A stretch of 64,000 bases of DNA, taken from positions 9,652,001 to 9,716,000 of the forward strand of contig NC_092566.1 in the NCBI RefSeq assembly GCF_037975245.1. The letters are read 5' to 3'. The stretch comes from Apostichopus japonicus. Taxonomy: Eukaryota; Echinodermata; Holothuroidea; Aspidochirotida; Stichopodidae. Position 1 is the stretch's first letter; each line of letters opens with the position of its first letter. This document shows positions 46,559 through 59,009 of the stretch, piece after piece. The translations under genes were made by a program, and so were the position numbers. Below the pieces are notes generated by a model. The model was not told the origin of the DNA, ran no database searches, and was given only the letters and a program-made list of their open reading frames with translations.

Positions 46559-48209
46559 TAGGGTTGGGCGATATATCGAAAATTATTATTATCGCGATAA
46601 TTTTTTTTCAAGACGATATTTTTTGAGGATTGAACAAATGACGATAATTTCTTGTGAAAAAAATTTGAAATAGATGTAGAAAAAAAAATTCTCCGTTTTA
46701 TGTGTAAATGTTATTCTAGCATTCCATGGTTAAGAAAGTTGAAAAGAAATATTTTATCAACTTCATTTACTGACTTTTGAACTTCGTAAAAACCCGTTCT
46801 TTACAACATTGACTGTATAGAGAACAAAACTCTGAAAATCAGTAGAGAAATTACCAATTGTGTACGAAAAGTAAGTTGGTACACCTTTCTAATTTTACGA
46901 AAGATCGAGCAAAATACTTTCGAAAAATTCACGCGAAACTGGCATATCGTGCTAAATGCAACAAGTGTCATGTAAACAAGGCTCTAGTACACCCATTTAT
47001 GAATAAACCAGAAGACCACATCTGGTGTAAAGCGGGGGAAAGAAAGTATTTTCTAGAATTTCCAAAAAAAAATAATAATAATAATATCCTACCATAGTTA
47101 AGTTTATAGTAAATAGCCTAACCACTTCGTCGGTTACGGATCTCACGTAACAACAAAAACACAACTAATTGTATTTTGCGAAGTTGACGATTTCTACAAG
47201 GACATGGAAACAATATTTAGCATTAAGTTAATCACGCCTGGTGGCCTAAAACATGGAATTACAAGGTTTACTTTCATAAAGATGGCCATACTGTAGCTAC
47301 TGGGGCCTTGATATCGTGCTATGTCTGTATGGTATAGACTGTGCCTCGTGTATCATGGGGAATAGATTGTTTTGTTCATACGGAGGAGTCGGTTGGCTTG
47401 AGGTGTGTTTTACTTACCTTAATGTTACGGGGATATTTACCTACTTTCCTTGAACGTCTAAGATAATATTTCGCATAACTTTACGGATCCTTTACTGACT
47501 GACCTAATTAATTCTAGAGTGGAGCCAAAGAATTTTACTCCATGAAAAGTTTTTTGGAAACGTGCCAAAAATGTTAACAAACAGGTGTTAGACAGGGGGG
47601 TTGTTTTGCAAGGTACCTGAGAAAATTTGAAGCACATTGTAGCCTACCGTGATATTTAAGTACGGTTAAACACTGCAGTTGTAAACTGATTGTTAGGCAG
47701 TCTAGAAACGGGGCTTTGCCGAACGTAGTTTGTTTGATAATATCGACAGTTTTGTAAGTTAAACTTTATAAAGATTGTAAGACATATTAATTCTCTTTTC
47801 ATTTTATCACATAATATAGCTACTCTAACTTGTCATTTTAAAACTTTCATCAGTTTCGTGACAATTTAAATTCATAAAGTCAGTCAGTATTTTGAATCCT
47901 CAATTGCGAATTTTTTTATCGCCAGACACGCAAAAATACTTAACTTTTCCGGGGGCCTTCGCCCCTGGACCCCCACAAGGGGTTCCACCCCTTGAACCCA
48001 ACGGGGCTCTAAGGCGGGCCTTGAACCCCACGCCATTATGCTCGGTGTGTTTGCTGCGCGAAAACACCGGTGGGAAATCGGCAGTTGTTTTTAGTGTGTT
48101 CGCGAACACACTAAAAACAACAAGAAAAAATTATCGTAATTATCGAAATATCGCGATAATTTTTGAACTATTTATCGTGACATTAAAAAGCAAATATCGC
48201 CCAACCCTA
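46559..48209. mobile_element. hAT-type non-autonomous element, 1.65 kb
   Basis: Ends are TAGGGTTGGGCGATAT and ATATCGCCCAACCCTA, with further matching TATCGCGATAATTTTT inside each end. Identical 8-bp flanks CTGACCTA lie at 46551-46558 and 48210-48217. The interior shows no transposase in any frame; it includes a GC-rich block at 47945-48020 (GGGGCCTTCGCCCC, TGGACCCCC) that looks like a separate repeat. Confidence 0.88.
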
Positions 48210-48217
48210 CTGACCTA

Positions 48218-49500
48218 TGAATCTAACGTAGCATTGTCACTCTAGGCTATGAACTTTGAAAACGAAAGTTTTGGACCAAATGTACTACTAGTACGCGATT
48301 TCCGGCTGCGAATGACACATTTCCAATCCGAATTTTTTACCGGCCCGGGCAAGGATCAGATCCATAGTACGGCTCGAGTGCAAATGCGACTGGATCAATG
48401 CATCAGTTTACCCCGTGGAGAGATGATCGTCTGATAAAATCAGAGGACCTGATCTGGATCTTGTATAAAAGCACAAGTCCAAGAACAGATTTAAGAACTT
48501 AGGTAAGTGCTAATTTTCAAATTTAATCTTTATAGCAGCAAATATGCTTATATACTTCATTATTGCATACTGTACATGGTGCATATTGCTATAATTTATT
48601 TCAGGCTTTTCCAGTTACAAACATCCCCCTCCCCCCCCCCAAGAAAAAATAACAAAACAAATAACAGTTTTGGCATATATATGTCCCTGCATGGTCCAGT
48701 GTGCAGATTTTTACTCACATTTGTTGCTCTCACTATGTGTGATTGTGGGAACTAGGGACTGTGTCCCAATGGCTAGGAAAATTATTGAAGGTCAGGCTAT
48801 TTTATTGAAGTTAATGAGTTTTGTCCTTTTTTACAAGTTGTACTGAAGTTTGGTAGAACAGTACCATTTTGACAAAATATTGTCAACTAAAAATTCACTT
48901 TTCAACATTGCAGCATTGATACTGACATTGGAGAAGTCCTTTCCCTCCATACATCCACATACAGTACCTCTCAGATGTGCAAGATTTCTTAACAGGGCTA
49001 CACAGTCTGCATAAAGTACTAACCTCAGAAGCAATCAATCACAACAATATTGTCTTGCCTGATTGCAACTCCATTGTGGAAATAAAACCTGAAAACTTTG
49101 TCCCTTTGGTTGTGGTCAAACAGTGTGTCAATAAAGGATCATATGACACCTAGCCAGTTCATATCACAGTGTAAGGCAGTCTATACTGCAGCAACCAACA
49201 GTGAATATATACAGTCTTCAAAAGCAGGGTTAACCACAGAAAGGGAGTAAAACTGTTGAGCAGTGGTCATGCTCTGAGGACTTACTCTTTCAATGCATGC
49301 CTTTGGATACTGTTTCACCGGGGAGCTGCTAGTAGCAGCTCCCTGGCTCATGTTATTGTGGTGTGCAGCTGAGTAAATGAAGATTTAGTTGTGCTCATTT
49401 GTCATTGTGCTCCACTTTAATGGGAAACAAAATGTGTGAAGGAAACCTAACAAATTTTAACAAATTACCAGTTTTCTGTCAGAATGTAAAGAGGATGATC
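48218..49500. other. Intergenic; GATC-rich repeat at 48345-48465
   Basis: The only structure seen is a cluster of GGATCAGATCC, CTGATCTGGATC words related to 17635-17790, and a C run near 48630. No gene. Confidence 0.4.
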
Positions 49501-49504
49501 CTGA

Positions 49505-52500
49505 CAAATTGGACATTGAGCCAACTCTTTTCTCATCTCCACACAAAAGCAAGGGAAATACATCCCTACCTAATACACTTAAAAGGAACGTGAGCATGGA
49601 TAATGAAATGGAAAATTTGGAAGAGGAACCAACTTTAAATAATCATACTAAAACAAAACTTTCACTGTCGTTTGAATGGGGCAGTCACTGTGAGTCACAA
49701 CATCAGTACTATTTCTCCAGATACAACAAATGATTCGCTGCAGTTGTACCGTGACATAAGTTCAAATGGAAGTAGTAGCAGTAGCTTTGGTATTGCCAGA
49801 GATTTTTCTGCATCAATTTCTTCATGTGATCAAAACCTTTTTTATTCACCAGGAGTGAGAAAAAACGAAGGAGACGCAATCAAGCATTTGATCCACTGCC
49901 TATGTTCCAATCTGATTGCTGTGATGGTAGCTGTATCAAATCGCTTTCTTACGATGACCTAGAACAGTCTTTTCTAGAGGTTCGTGAAGTGAGGGAAACT
50001 GAGCTAAAGCAATTCACTCTGGACAAGATTTGGATTCATCAGGAAAGATCATGTCACACCTGAGACAAATCTTGTTCTATTTATGTAATTTGTGGGAAGA
50101 TTGTATGTGAGAAAGCATTTTGTATGTTCTTTGGTATTAGTAGCAAGTTATTCAAAGATTGTCTGAAATAATTTCAAGTTGGCAAGAAAAATGCAATTCA
50201 TGGCAATAAAGGCAAGAAAAGGATGAGAACAAAAACTCCATTTGCACTAGCTTGGATGAGGTGTTTATTTGAACATATTGGAGATTACATGCCCCACAAA
50301 ACAGAAGTGCACCTTCCAGTGTCATACACAAAGACTTCTCTCCATGCACGCATGAATAAGGAAATGATAGAAATTGGCATTGGTGAACAAAGCATCATTT
50401 CCAAGGAATACTTTATGGAAATCTTTAGAAGAGTTCAAGATTCCTAATTATTTTATCTTGTGAATGTGCATGGATTTATGACAGTTATTGTTGCATACAT
50501 TGCATGGGAAAAGGGGAATAAAATTTCAAATTCCTCATAGCTAGTAGCTTTAAATTGATTAACTAGCATGAAGACATTGATAAAGTATACTGAAACTTGT
50601 GAGGTCGAAAGTGCTGTTGTAAGACTGTTTTGCCAAAATTCAATTTCACACAAGCAATAGCTGTGTACATTACAAATGATAACTTTCAAGTACTGTACAT
50701 GGTCTGCTGATCAATCACAATTGGTGGGTTTTAGCCTGGGGTGTCAAAACCACAGGCATTGCATCCTTTTATCTTTGCTGACTATGGAGGCTTTAACTTC
50801 ATACAATCCAGTGACATTTAATCTGTTTAGTTAACTACATGTGCAGTCCATTAAACATTTCTTAAGAAAAATTCATGTGTCTCTATTGTTAGCTTCAGCT
50901 TCAGCAAGCACAAAGACTGTACTGTACATACTGGAGAGAATACACCTCACAGCTAGTGTGCCACTAAAGCTGCATTATCATTCCTTAAAAAACATTAGAA
51001 TTATTGTCAAAAATTTTGATTTAAAGAAGTTCTAAAGAACATGTTACATAAGTTTGATTGCAACCTCCACTCAAATCAGGAGTAAAAGTACTTTCTGCTG
51101 AAATGTCAATGAACAACTCCCTTAGATAGTGACATTTTCAGAAAGTTCCCCCAAATATGCCAGAAATTAAAATATGCTTACCTTTGGTCAAACTTCTTTA
51201 ATTGTTTTAATTTCCACCTTTGAGGACATTTACCTCAACTGTCCGGGAAAATGATTAGGGTCTTATTTCCAAACATCCCTATCAATTGGTCTAATAAATA
51301 ACATGAGAAGATGTTGTACAGCTTTACTTGTTCTTTTCTCAATAGCAACTCTAAACACCCTATACTCCTTTAAAGGAATTCTCTAAAGTACCTAAAGAAT
51401 GCTTAACTTCAGTTATAATTAGTAACAAAATTCAACATGCTCATTGCATTATTCTATGGGTATTCATAAAAACAACATGGTTCAAATTGACACAATAAAA
51501 CTCTATCACTAATCACTACATAACTTTTTCTTGATTAGGTTAAGCAGTTCAATTTTACACCTTTGTGTGAAGTAAAACTTATACTTTAAATGCTTAATTA
51601 AAGTATTTCAACATTATATTTTTCTAGACGACTGAGTTTACTGTGGGTGGTACTTGAAAGAGGTAGCGGAAAGAACGAGGAGTGGAAAGAAAAATGAAGA
51701 ATGCCGACAATTGCAAGAAGTTCATCTTAATCATCTTAAGTGAGTCAAAATATTTTACTAATTTAGAGTTAAAAGTTGATGTCTGCTTTCCTTTTTGAAT
51801 CCTTGCAGAAGTCAAAAGCAATAGAAAGACTATCTATTCCTTCAAGTCCTCTATATGTGTGGGTGTGTCAGTGATGCTCCTAGTTAACACTTATCTCTTT
51901 CAAAAACTTTCTTGAACTACAAATTGGATATAGTAGCCCTAACTAAGATGATAAACCCTAAAGTTCAGAGAAAGGTCATTGGATCGGTCTCAATTTTTCG
52001 TAACAAGTAACTAAAATGGCAGAAAATGAGATAGCCTGGGTCTTTTCTGGCCCTACTTTGAGTGTGCTCTATATTCACAGGCAAAGGCATGTTTGAGTTT
52101 TACTTTCCATAGGATCCTTGCCCAGTAGTAGTTGTACGGGAAAAGTGCAAAAAAAAAGTCAAGCGGGTGGTACGTTTTATGAACAGCGCCCTTAAACTTA
52201 AGAAATCTCACTTCTGGCCCTAATTGGGGGTCCATTTTGGGCCTGTGGGTATATTTCAATTTTTTTTAATACCATTTTTTCAGGAGCGTATTGTTTCTAT
52301 TTTTAGAAACTCAAGTAAAAACGTTGTGTATTTTGTGTTATCTACTCAAATTTATGACTCGAAAATTGCGAAAATCACCTCGTTCATATGTATGAAAATG
52401 CTTGCACAAGCCGATTTGAGTAATTCAAATGACAACAACTTCTTAGCATTAGCATACAGGTGCTTAACAATTAAGAGGGTGGTCCACTAGCATAAGGGCT

Positions 52501-55500
52501 ACCAATAAACTGCATTTCCAGGGTCATATGCCGAACGATGTCTGTGAACAGCACCCTCAAACATCACATTTTACAAATATTTTGGGCTATTTTGGGCATT
52601 TCAAGGTCAAATTTGGTCACAATTAAAAGTTTTATTTTTGGTTTTCAATACAAACTAGTAAGATATGTATAGTTATGATGCAAAGAATGTGCTAAAACAT
52701 ATTTTATATAAGTTATTAATGCTCTGGAGGGCAGCTTAAAGTGGCATATATGAGAGTTATATCAGCCCTACAGAAACATGCTTGCGAGGGCAAACAGTGG
52801 TAACATTATATCTTCATTCAAGGAGATCATGCTAACAACATTAAAAACTATTGAAATGTATTAAAAGGGTTCTGTCTAATACTCTTTGGCTCCCACCCCC
52901 CCCCCCTAACACCCTCCCCATAGTGCACTATGCATATTTGTATACATGCATACAGTATGTGACTGACTTCTACTGCAAAGAGACTGCATAAACATGCATT
53001 CAAGGTATACTGAATTATTGGTATGGTCCACAGTGTGCACTATATATGTGTGTACATGTTCAGTACAGTGTTATTTTACACCAAGTACTATTAAATACAC
53101 ACTGTCCAAAATAATGAACAGTATACACACTGTACATGTATTTACTGGTTAAACATTCCTTTTAAATTATTGAAAGTCTTTTAATTTATTGAATTAGCAA
53201 AAGAATTATACACTACATTGCAAATATTTAAAAAGACATTGAAATATGCACTATGCACTATACTGTATATGTGTGTACATGTTCAGTACAGTGTTGTTCT
53301 ACACCAATTACTATTAAATAAACACTGTCCAAAAACATGTACAGTACACACTGCACATTTATGTACTGGTTAAACATTCCTTTTAAATTATTGAAAGTCT
53401 TTTAATTATTGAATTAGCAAAAGCATACACTAAATTGCAAATATTTAAAATGATATTGAAATATGCACAGTATTGAATGGAATGACCAGTACACAGTGTG
53501 TACTGTACATGATTGTGGACAGTGTGTATTTATTTAGTGCTTGGTGTAAAAATAACACTGTACTGAACATTTACACACATATATAGTGCACACTGTATGT
53601 ATGCACTGGTTCACATTCATATTCTAATCTGATATAGGGTTGGGTAGAGGATGTGGGTGGGAGGGGGTGAGTTACATGCATACAGACAATTTGAAGCAGA
53701 AGATTACCTTACCAAATAATTCAGTATACCTTGAATGCATGTTTATGCAGTCTCTTTGCAGTATTAAAATTCAGTCACATATGCATACAAATCTGCATAG
53801 TGCACTATGGGGAGGGTGCTGGGGGGGGGGGTGAGAGGGAGTCAAAGAGTACTAGACAGAACCCTTTTAATAAATAACATTTCAATAGTTTCTAATGTTG
53901 TTTTACATGGTCTCCTTGAATGAAGATACAATGTTACCACTGTTTGCCCTCGCAAGCATGTTTCTGTAGGGCTGATGTAACTCTCATGAGCCACTTTAAG
54001 TTGGTTGCTAGGCGGGGTCGTAACCTAGCAACGAAAAAGTTTCAAATTTTTTTTTTGCCCAATTTCATCCTTTGAGACATATGGCAGGACACCATATCAG
54101 TTCCAGGCGATTCTAAGAGGGTCGACGTGGAATCGACCCAAAAATCTGTTGATTTGGCATGGATTGACCCATATATCATTTACATTATTTCTCAAATGAT
54201 ATTGGATCAAAACTCAAATCAATATTTCTTATCTGATATCGTAAACCCTGTATCAGTTAAGAGTTTATTTTGTATCATAATATGTTCTATTTTTACTAGG
54301 TCAAAAGGAGAGCAGTAACATCTTGCCCGCACTAAGGCGTGCCAGGTTTCTTTGGAACTGAATACCCTTATAGTCGATGGAATGGACCAATCAAAGACTG
54401 ATCTGCCAAATTTGTCCAGAGTGAAAAGGATGTAAAACATCCACATCCACATAACAGGTCAGTACTGTATTATCATGGAGGTCTGTTTTACCTCCATGGT
54501 ATTGTGAAGTGACCTAAGAGTGCACAAGACGGAAAGTGTTTATGTCATTATAAGTGTAAACATCACGTTTTCTGGTTTCCGAGAAATTGTAATCCTACAG
54601 TATGAAATTGTAATGTCATGTTGGTGTATAGTACAGTATGTATGTGCGTGAGCAGTATGTGTGTGTGGGTGTTTATACAGGGTGTTTGTTTGTATGATGC
54701 CTTGTTTTACAACACAATGTCTCAAGAGGGGAAGCTTGATTATCTTCATAAATAGTATAAGGATGGACACCTAAGGTTACAAGAAGTCTAGTGTTCCTAT
54801 TGTTTTGGTTGAGGTCAAATCAATTCTGTTCTTTATTTTGTTGTTCTGATAAAGATTATGGCCTTAGTATCCATCAAATATTATGTGACTGTTTTGTTTT
54901 GTTTGTTAAAGCACATAGTAGGTTAATTATCAAACTTTATTTAATAGCAGAAAACAAGTAATAACAACCTCTTTATCATACATGTCAATGAAGTAGTATA
55001 TATTCATTCTTCTCTTTCTTTTCAGGTGTCCTAATTCACACTAAAGGTCCATGTGACAAGTTTGCATATATGTTATGACTGATCTGAAGCATATCCAACA
55101 TGATTCAAACATGACCATTACATGCAATTTGTGGACACTAGTGAAGCACAAGGATACTCTTGGGAAGGATCTGTTTTTGCAAATGGATAATTGTTACAGG
55201 GAGAATAAGAACCGCTATCTTCTGTCCTTCTGCCCTTCTGCCCTTCTGCTCCTTGCTTTTAGAGTTGAAGATCTTCAGAGTGGTGATATATATAAATGTT
55301 ATAACTTTGCTAAAGAAGTTATTGAAGTATCTGACTATATTCAAGTTGGGAATATAGCAGCCGTAAACCTCATTGATTCAAGCACACGACCATACTTTGG
55401 AGAAGTCACTAAAATTTAAAAGGATGAGGTTATTTTACATTGGATGAAGGGATCCTGGACTGGAGACTGGAAACTGCTAGACTGTGGCCAAGGAAGAAAT

Positions 55501-55647
55501 AAGCAGCCATACACACCATCAGTTTCTTTCCATTCCTTAATGTTCTGGGACTTTAATTTAACCCATAAAAATCGCCTTCCAAAGAGGGAAGTCTGTGACT
55601 TGAAAGAAAGATATGCAGCTATAGATAAAGAATTTGAGCTGAATAAC
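49505..55647 (+). pseudogene. Decayed multi-exon DUF7869-type (transposon-associated) gene
   Basis: Pieces in order on the plus strand, in shifting frames: RSEKKRRRNQAFDPLPMF and CCDGSCIKSLSYDDLEQSF (49852-50040); CGKIVCEKAFCMFFGISSKL (50090-50155); HGNKGKKRMRTKTPFALAW and IGDYMPHKTEVHLPVSYTKT (50200-50340); KNEECRQLQEVHLNHL (51690-51737); LNTLIVDGMDQSKTDLPN (54360-54413); DLKHIQHDSNMTITCNLW and DLFLQMDNCYRENKNRYLL (55081-55230); LLLELKIFRVV in another frame; LDCGQGRNKQPYTPSVS (55473-55530). The motif LxLQMDNCxRENKNRYLL is the signature of the DUF7869 family, widespread in mobile-element-like genes and with a likely RNase H-like fold. Breaks: TAA after CLK near 50170, TAA inside the DGMDQ exon near 54430, TGA near 55068, and a frameshift in a CCTTCTGCC triplication (55228-55252). 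Some gaps may be introns. Not functional. Confidence 0.7.
52735..54000. repeat. Large inverted repeat inside the DUF7869-type pseudogene
   Basis: The left arm 52735-53107 starts CTTAAAGTGG; the right arm 53517-54000 ends CCACTTTAAG. Shared landmarks in inverted order include CAAACAGTGGTAACATT, GGTTCTGTCTA, the C/G runs at 52895 and 53822, CATAGTGCACTATG, AGAGACTGCATAAACATGCATTC and ACACTGTAC...AACATG. The loop (53108-53516) holds a ~220-bp tandem doubling (ACATTCCTTTTAAATTATTG at 53151 and 53366). The right arm is about 110 bases longer. No coding capacity; probably a foldback or palindromic transposon. Confidence 0.75.
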
Positions 55648-55739
55648 TAGGAAACCTTATGTTTTACACATACTATTGATTGGGCAGTGTGTACTCTTAT
55701 TTTCTTGCAACAAACTTGTGTAAAAGAAGATATGTAGTT

Positions 55740-56770
55740 TTGAGAAACACACACAATTTTGTTGGTGTATTGCTACACTTAACTGGTTGGGGCGTACTGG
55801 TACGCCCCAAAGATATATACAATTTATCATAGGGGTGTATTTCTACTCTAAACTGGTTAGGGCGTACTGGTACGCCCCAAAGATATATACAATTTATCAT
55901 AGTGGTATATTTCAACACTTAACTGGTTGGGGCGTACTGGTACGCCCCAAAGATATATACAATTTATCATAGTGGTCTATTGCTACACTTAACTGGTTGG
56001 GGCGTACTGGTACGCCCCAAAGATACATACAATTTATCATAGGGGTGTATTTCTACTCTAAACTGGTTGGGGCGTACTGGTATGCCCCAAAGATATATAC
56101 AATTTATCATAGTGGTATATTTCAACAAAAGATATATACAATTTATCATAGTGGTCTATTGCTACACTTAACTGGTTGGGGCGTACTGGTACGCCCCAAA
56201 GATATATACAATTTATCATAGTGGTCTATTGCTACACTTAACTGGTTGGGGCGTACTGGTACGCCCCAAAGATATATACAATTAATCATAGTGGTGTATT
56301 GCTACACTTAACTGGTTGGGGCGTACTGGTACGCCCCAAAGATATATACAATTTATCATAGTGGTATATTGCTACACTTAACTGGTTGGGGCGTACTGGT
56401 ACGCCCCAAAGATATGTATATAATTAATCATAGTGGTGTATTGCTACACTTAACTGGTTGGGGCATACTGGTACGCCCCAAAGATATATACAATTTATCA
56501 TAGTGGTCTATTGCTACCCTTAACTGGTTGGGGCGTACTGGTACGCCCCAAAGATAAATACAATTTATCATAGAGGTGCATTTCTACACTTAACTGGTTG
56601 GGGCGTACTGGTACGCCCCAAAGATATATACAATTTATCATAGTGGTGTATTGCTACACTTAACTGGTTGGGGCGTATTGGTACGCCCCAAAGATAGAAC
56701 TTATTACAAGTAGAGGTGTATTGCTACACTTAACTGGTTGGGGTGTATTGGAACGCCCCAAAGATACAAA
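55740..56770. repeat. 70-bp satellite with GGGGCGTACTGGTACGCCCC palindrome
   Basis: About 14 units. The core palindrome has 9-base arms GGGGCGTAC/GTACGCCCC and a TG centre, followed by AAAGATATATACAATTTATC, ATAGTGGT, and ATTGCTACACTTAACTGGTT. Cores occur every 70 bases from 55789, with one truncated unit at about 56126. Open frames along the array are artefacts of a period not divisible by three. The array starts about 90 bases after the end of the DUF7869-type remnant. Confidence 0.93.
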
Positions 56771-56774
56771 AAAA

Positions 56775-57402
56775 AAATTGTACAATATATCCATTTGCCC
56801 CAAAATGACTATTTATCAAAAAATACTTGTATTTTATGTTCGCTTTGGGAAAATCATACCAAAAATAATCATATATTAAATTTTTGCTATGTTTTGTCAA
56901 CTTGATTGATAAAAATCTTTGCTTTTGTTAGTAAGTGATGGTTTATTCAAAATTCAGTGAATGTTATGGCTAAATTGCTTAATTTGTTAGTATCTGTAAC
57001 AGCAAACTCTTTTAAGACATCTAATCCACCAGAATAGAGATAAAATGTTTATGTCTGCTCGTTTTACTATGAATTAACAAGGTAACACTGTTGTGTTAAA
57101 TTATTCCATGTAAATGGCTATGTATCCTGCATTTCTGAATAAATGTATATTTACAGAATTTTACAAATAAGAAATGTTACATGCAAATAAATGAGAAAAT
57201 ACGCAACATATTTCAAATGTCATATTTTTCATGTACTAATACAATGCAAAAACCAGGCCTTGGTTAACAGACCACATTTCAACGTAAAAGGGTTGAATTC
57301 ACTCGTACATCTTTCATTTTTCAGCTTTTACTTGGAGAAAAAGTGAAAAGTCATATTTCCTTAATTACCCAAATGTTTCCTAGTCTCTTCACCATATCTT
57401 GA
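56775..57402. other. Intergenic, nothing recognised
   Basis: AT-rich; no gene. The word CCCAAATGTTTCCTAGTCTC (57368 onward) occurs in inverted form near 30712, next to R1 copy 1. Confidence 0.45.
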
Positions 57403-57629
57403 CGTGATTTCATATCAAATTTAAATGACTAAAACTCCTTCAAATGCCACTTTTGTCTCAAGAGAAGCGTTTTCTGGGTTCTGAAAATCCGTTATAAGTA
57501 TTCTGACAGAAATTTGAGATCTTTCATAACTTTCATTTTTGGCCAAAATTTATCAATTTTGTAATACTATACTCTTGTGAGTTTGTTCTACTTTGGCCAA
57601 AATCACGACTTTTGGATTTCTTCTCGAAA
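57403..57629 (+). repeat. Dispersed repeat R1, copy 2, at the edge of duplication B
   Basis: Matches 30394-30640 in order and orientation, then gives way directly to the interior of an R2 repeat (GGCTTGGGCTATCAT) at about 57635-57640, which is the left boundary of segmental duplication B. The junction R1/R2 is therefore the rearrangement point. Confidence 0.7.
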
Positions 57630-57639
57630 ATGGCTTCCT

Positions 57640-57910
57640 GGCTTGGGCTATCATAAAACATTCCACTTTTGCCACCATGACCGTGTAGATATTGAGCTAG
57701 AAGAGCTCAAAGTTTATCATGATGCTCTCAACCTATCTGCCAGCTGTCGTTGCGGAATTTTTTGTTTCACCCAAGATTTTCTATAATACCTTAAATCACA
57801 CTCAATCCTCCGGATTTTTAGACCATCAGTAGTTTATTTCATCTTCTTCAATATTCAAGCATCAAAAAGAATGGCGATGACTCAGAAAATGCCACAAAAA
57901 AATAATTAAA
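57640..57910 (+). repeat. Dispersed repeat R2, copy 5 (left part missing)
   Basis: Starts at GGCTTGGGCTATCATAAAAC; the first ~50 bases of R2 are absent because the duplication boundary cuts it here. Ends GATGACTCAGAAAATGCC. Confidence 0.6.
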
Positions 57911-58402
57911 CACAGTAGGTCACTTTAGAGGTTTTTTTTTTCGATAATGGTTAACATCTCAGGCGGGCGTGCACTACTCTGATTGTGGTGCGATACCTGT
58001 ACCTCGTCAGGATGGTGAGATTATTTCCGACACATACCTTAGCAAAATGATTCTCTTGACAGTTCAAGATCAAATACATAATGAGACAAATACATGTCAT
58101 CTTTCAGTTGTATATATTGAAATTGCCCGACTATAAATCCACGAGGGTGAGCGAGTACAAGTGCAAGTGAACAGGAAATTATATTTGAATACGAGGAACA
58201 TTATGCACTCACTACAAGACATGGTATGGTAACTGAATGAATTACAATTTTCGTGATGAGAAACACATATTCCGCTCCAGATGCATATTGCATTCAGATA
58301 TCATTTTCACCAAGTCACCAGGCCACATTGGTTTGATAAACATATATTGCAGCATTTATAACGGATACCACAGAGCGGTTATACTGTGCAGTTCATCTTA
58401 AC

Positions 58403-58995
58403 AAATGGACGGTGCTGTTCAAAGTCCTTGTAAAGATGTTGAGGCTGACGGTCACAGATGAACTCACGCTAGATCATACATCATTCTGTCGGCCGGGAAA
58501 TGCAAACAATACAAAAGGACGTGCTGTTCTAAGTCCTTGTAAAGATGCTTGAGGATGAAGTTCTCAAATGAATACACACAATATCATACATCATTTTGGT
58601 GGCCGGGAAATGCAAACAATACAAATGGACGTGCTGTTCTAAGTCCTTGTAAAGATGCTTGAGGATGAAGTTCTCAGATGAATACACACAATATCATACA
58701 TCTTTTTGGTGGCCGAGAAATGCAACCAATACAAATGGACGTGCTGCTCTAAGTCCTTGTAAAGATGCTTGAGGATGTAGTTCTCAGATGAATACACACA
58801 ATATCATAGTACATCATTTTGGTGGCCGGGAAATGCAACCAATACAAATGGACGTGCTGCTCTAAGTCCTTGTAAAGATGCTTGAGGATGTAGTTCTCAG
58901 ATGAATACACACAATATCATAGTACATCATTTTGGTGGCCGGGAAATGCAACCAATATAAATGGACGTGCTGTTTTAAGTCATTGTAAAGAAACT
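58403..58995 (+). repeat. ~112-bp tandem array, about 6 unit starts (copy B)
   Basis: GGACGTGCTG(T/C)TCTAAGTCC markers near 58406, 58517, 58625, 58735, 58850 and 58962. Internal units are closer to each other than to several units of copy A, suggesting local expansion. Confidence 0.75.
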
Positions 58996-59009
58996 TCCTT
59001 TCCCGTCAC

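Noticed and set aside
54003-54031. GTTGCTAGG...CCTAGCAAC as a ciliary RFX X-box
   Set aside because: The half-sites are separated by 11 bases rather than the usual 0-3, and no promoter or gene start is adjacent.
55740-56770. Several open frames across the 70-bp satellite
   Set aside because: They arise because the repeat lacks stops in some frames. The translated peptides are the repeat itself on either strand.
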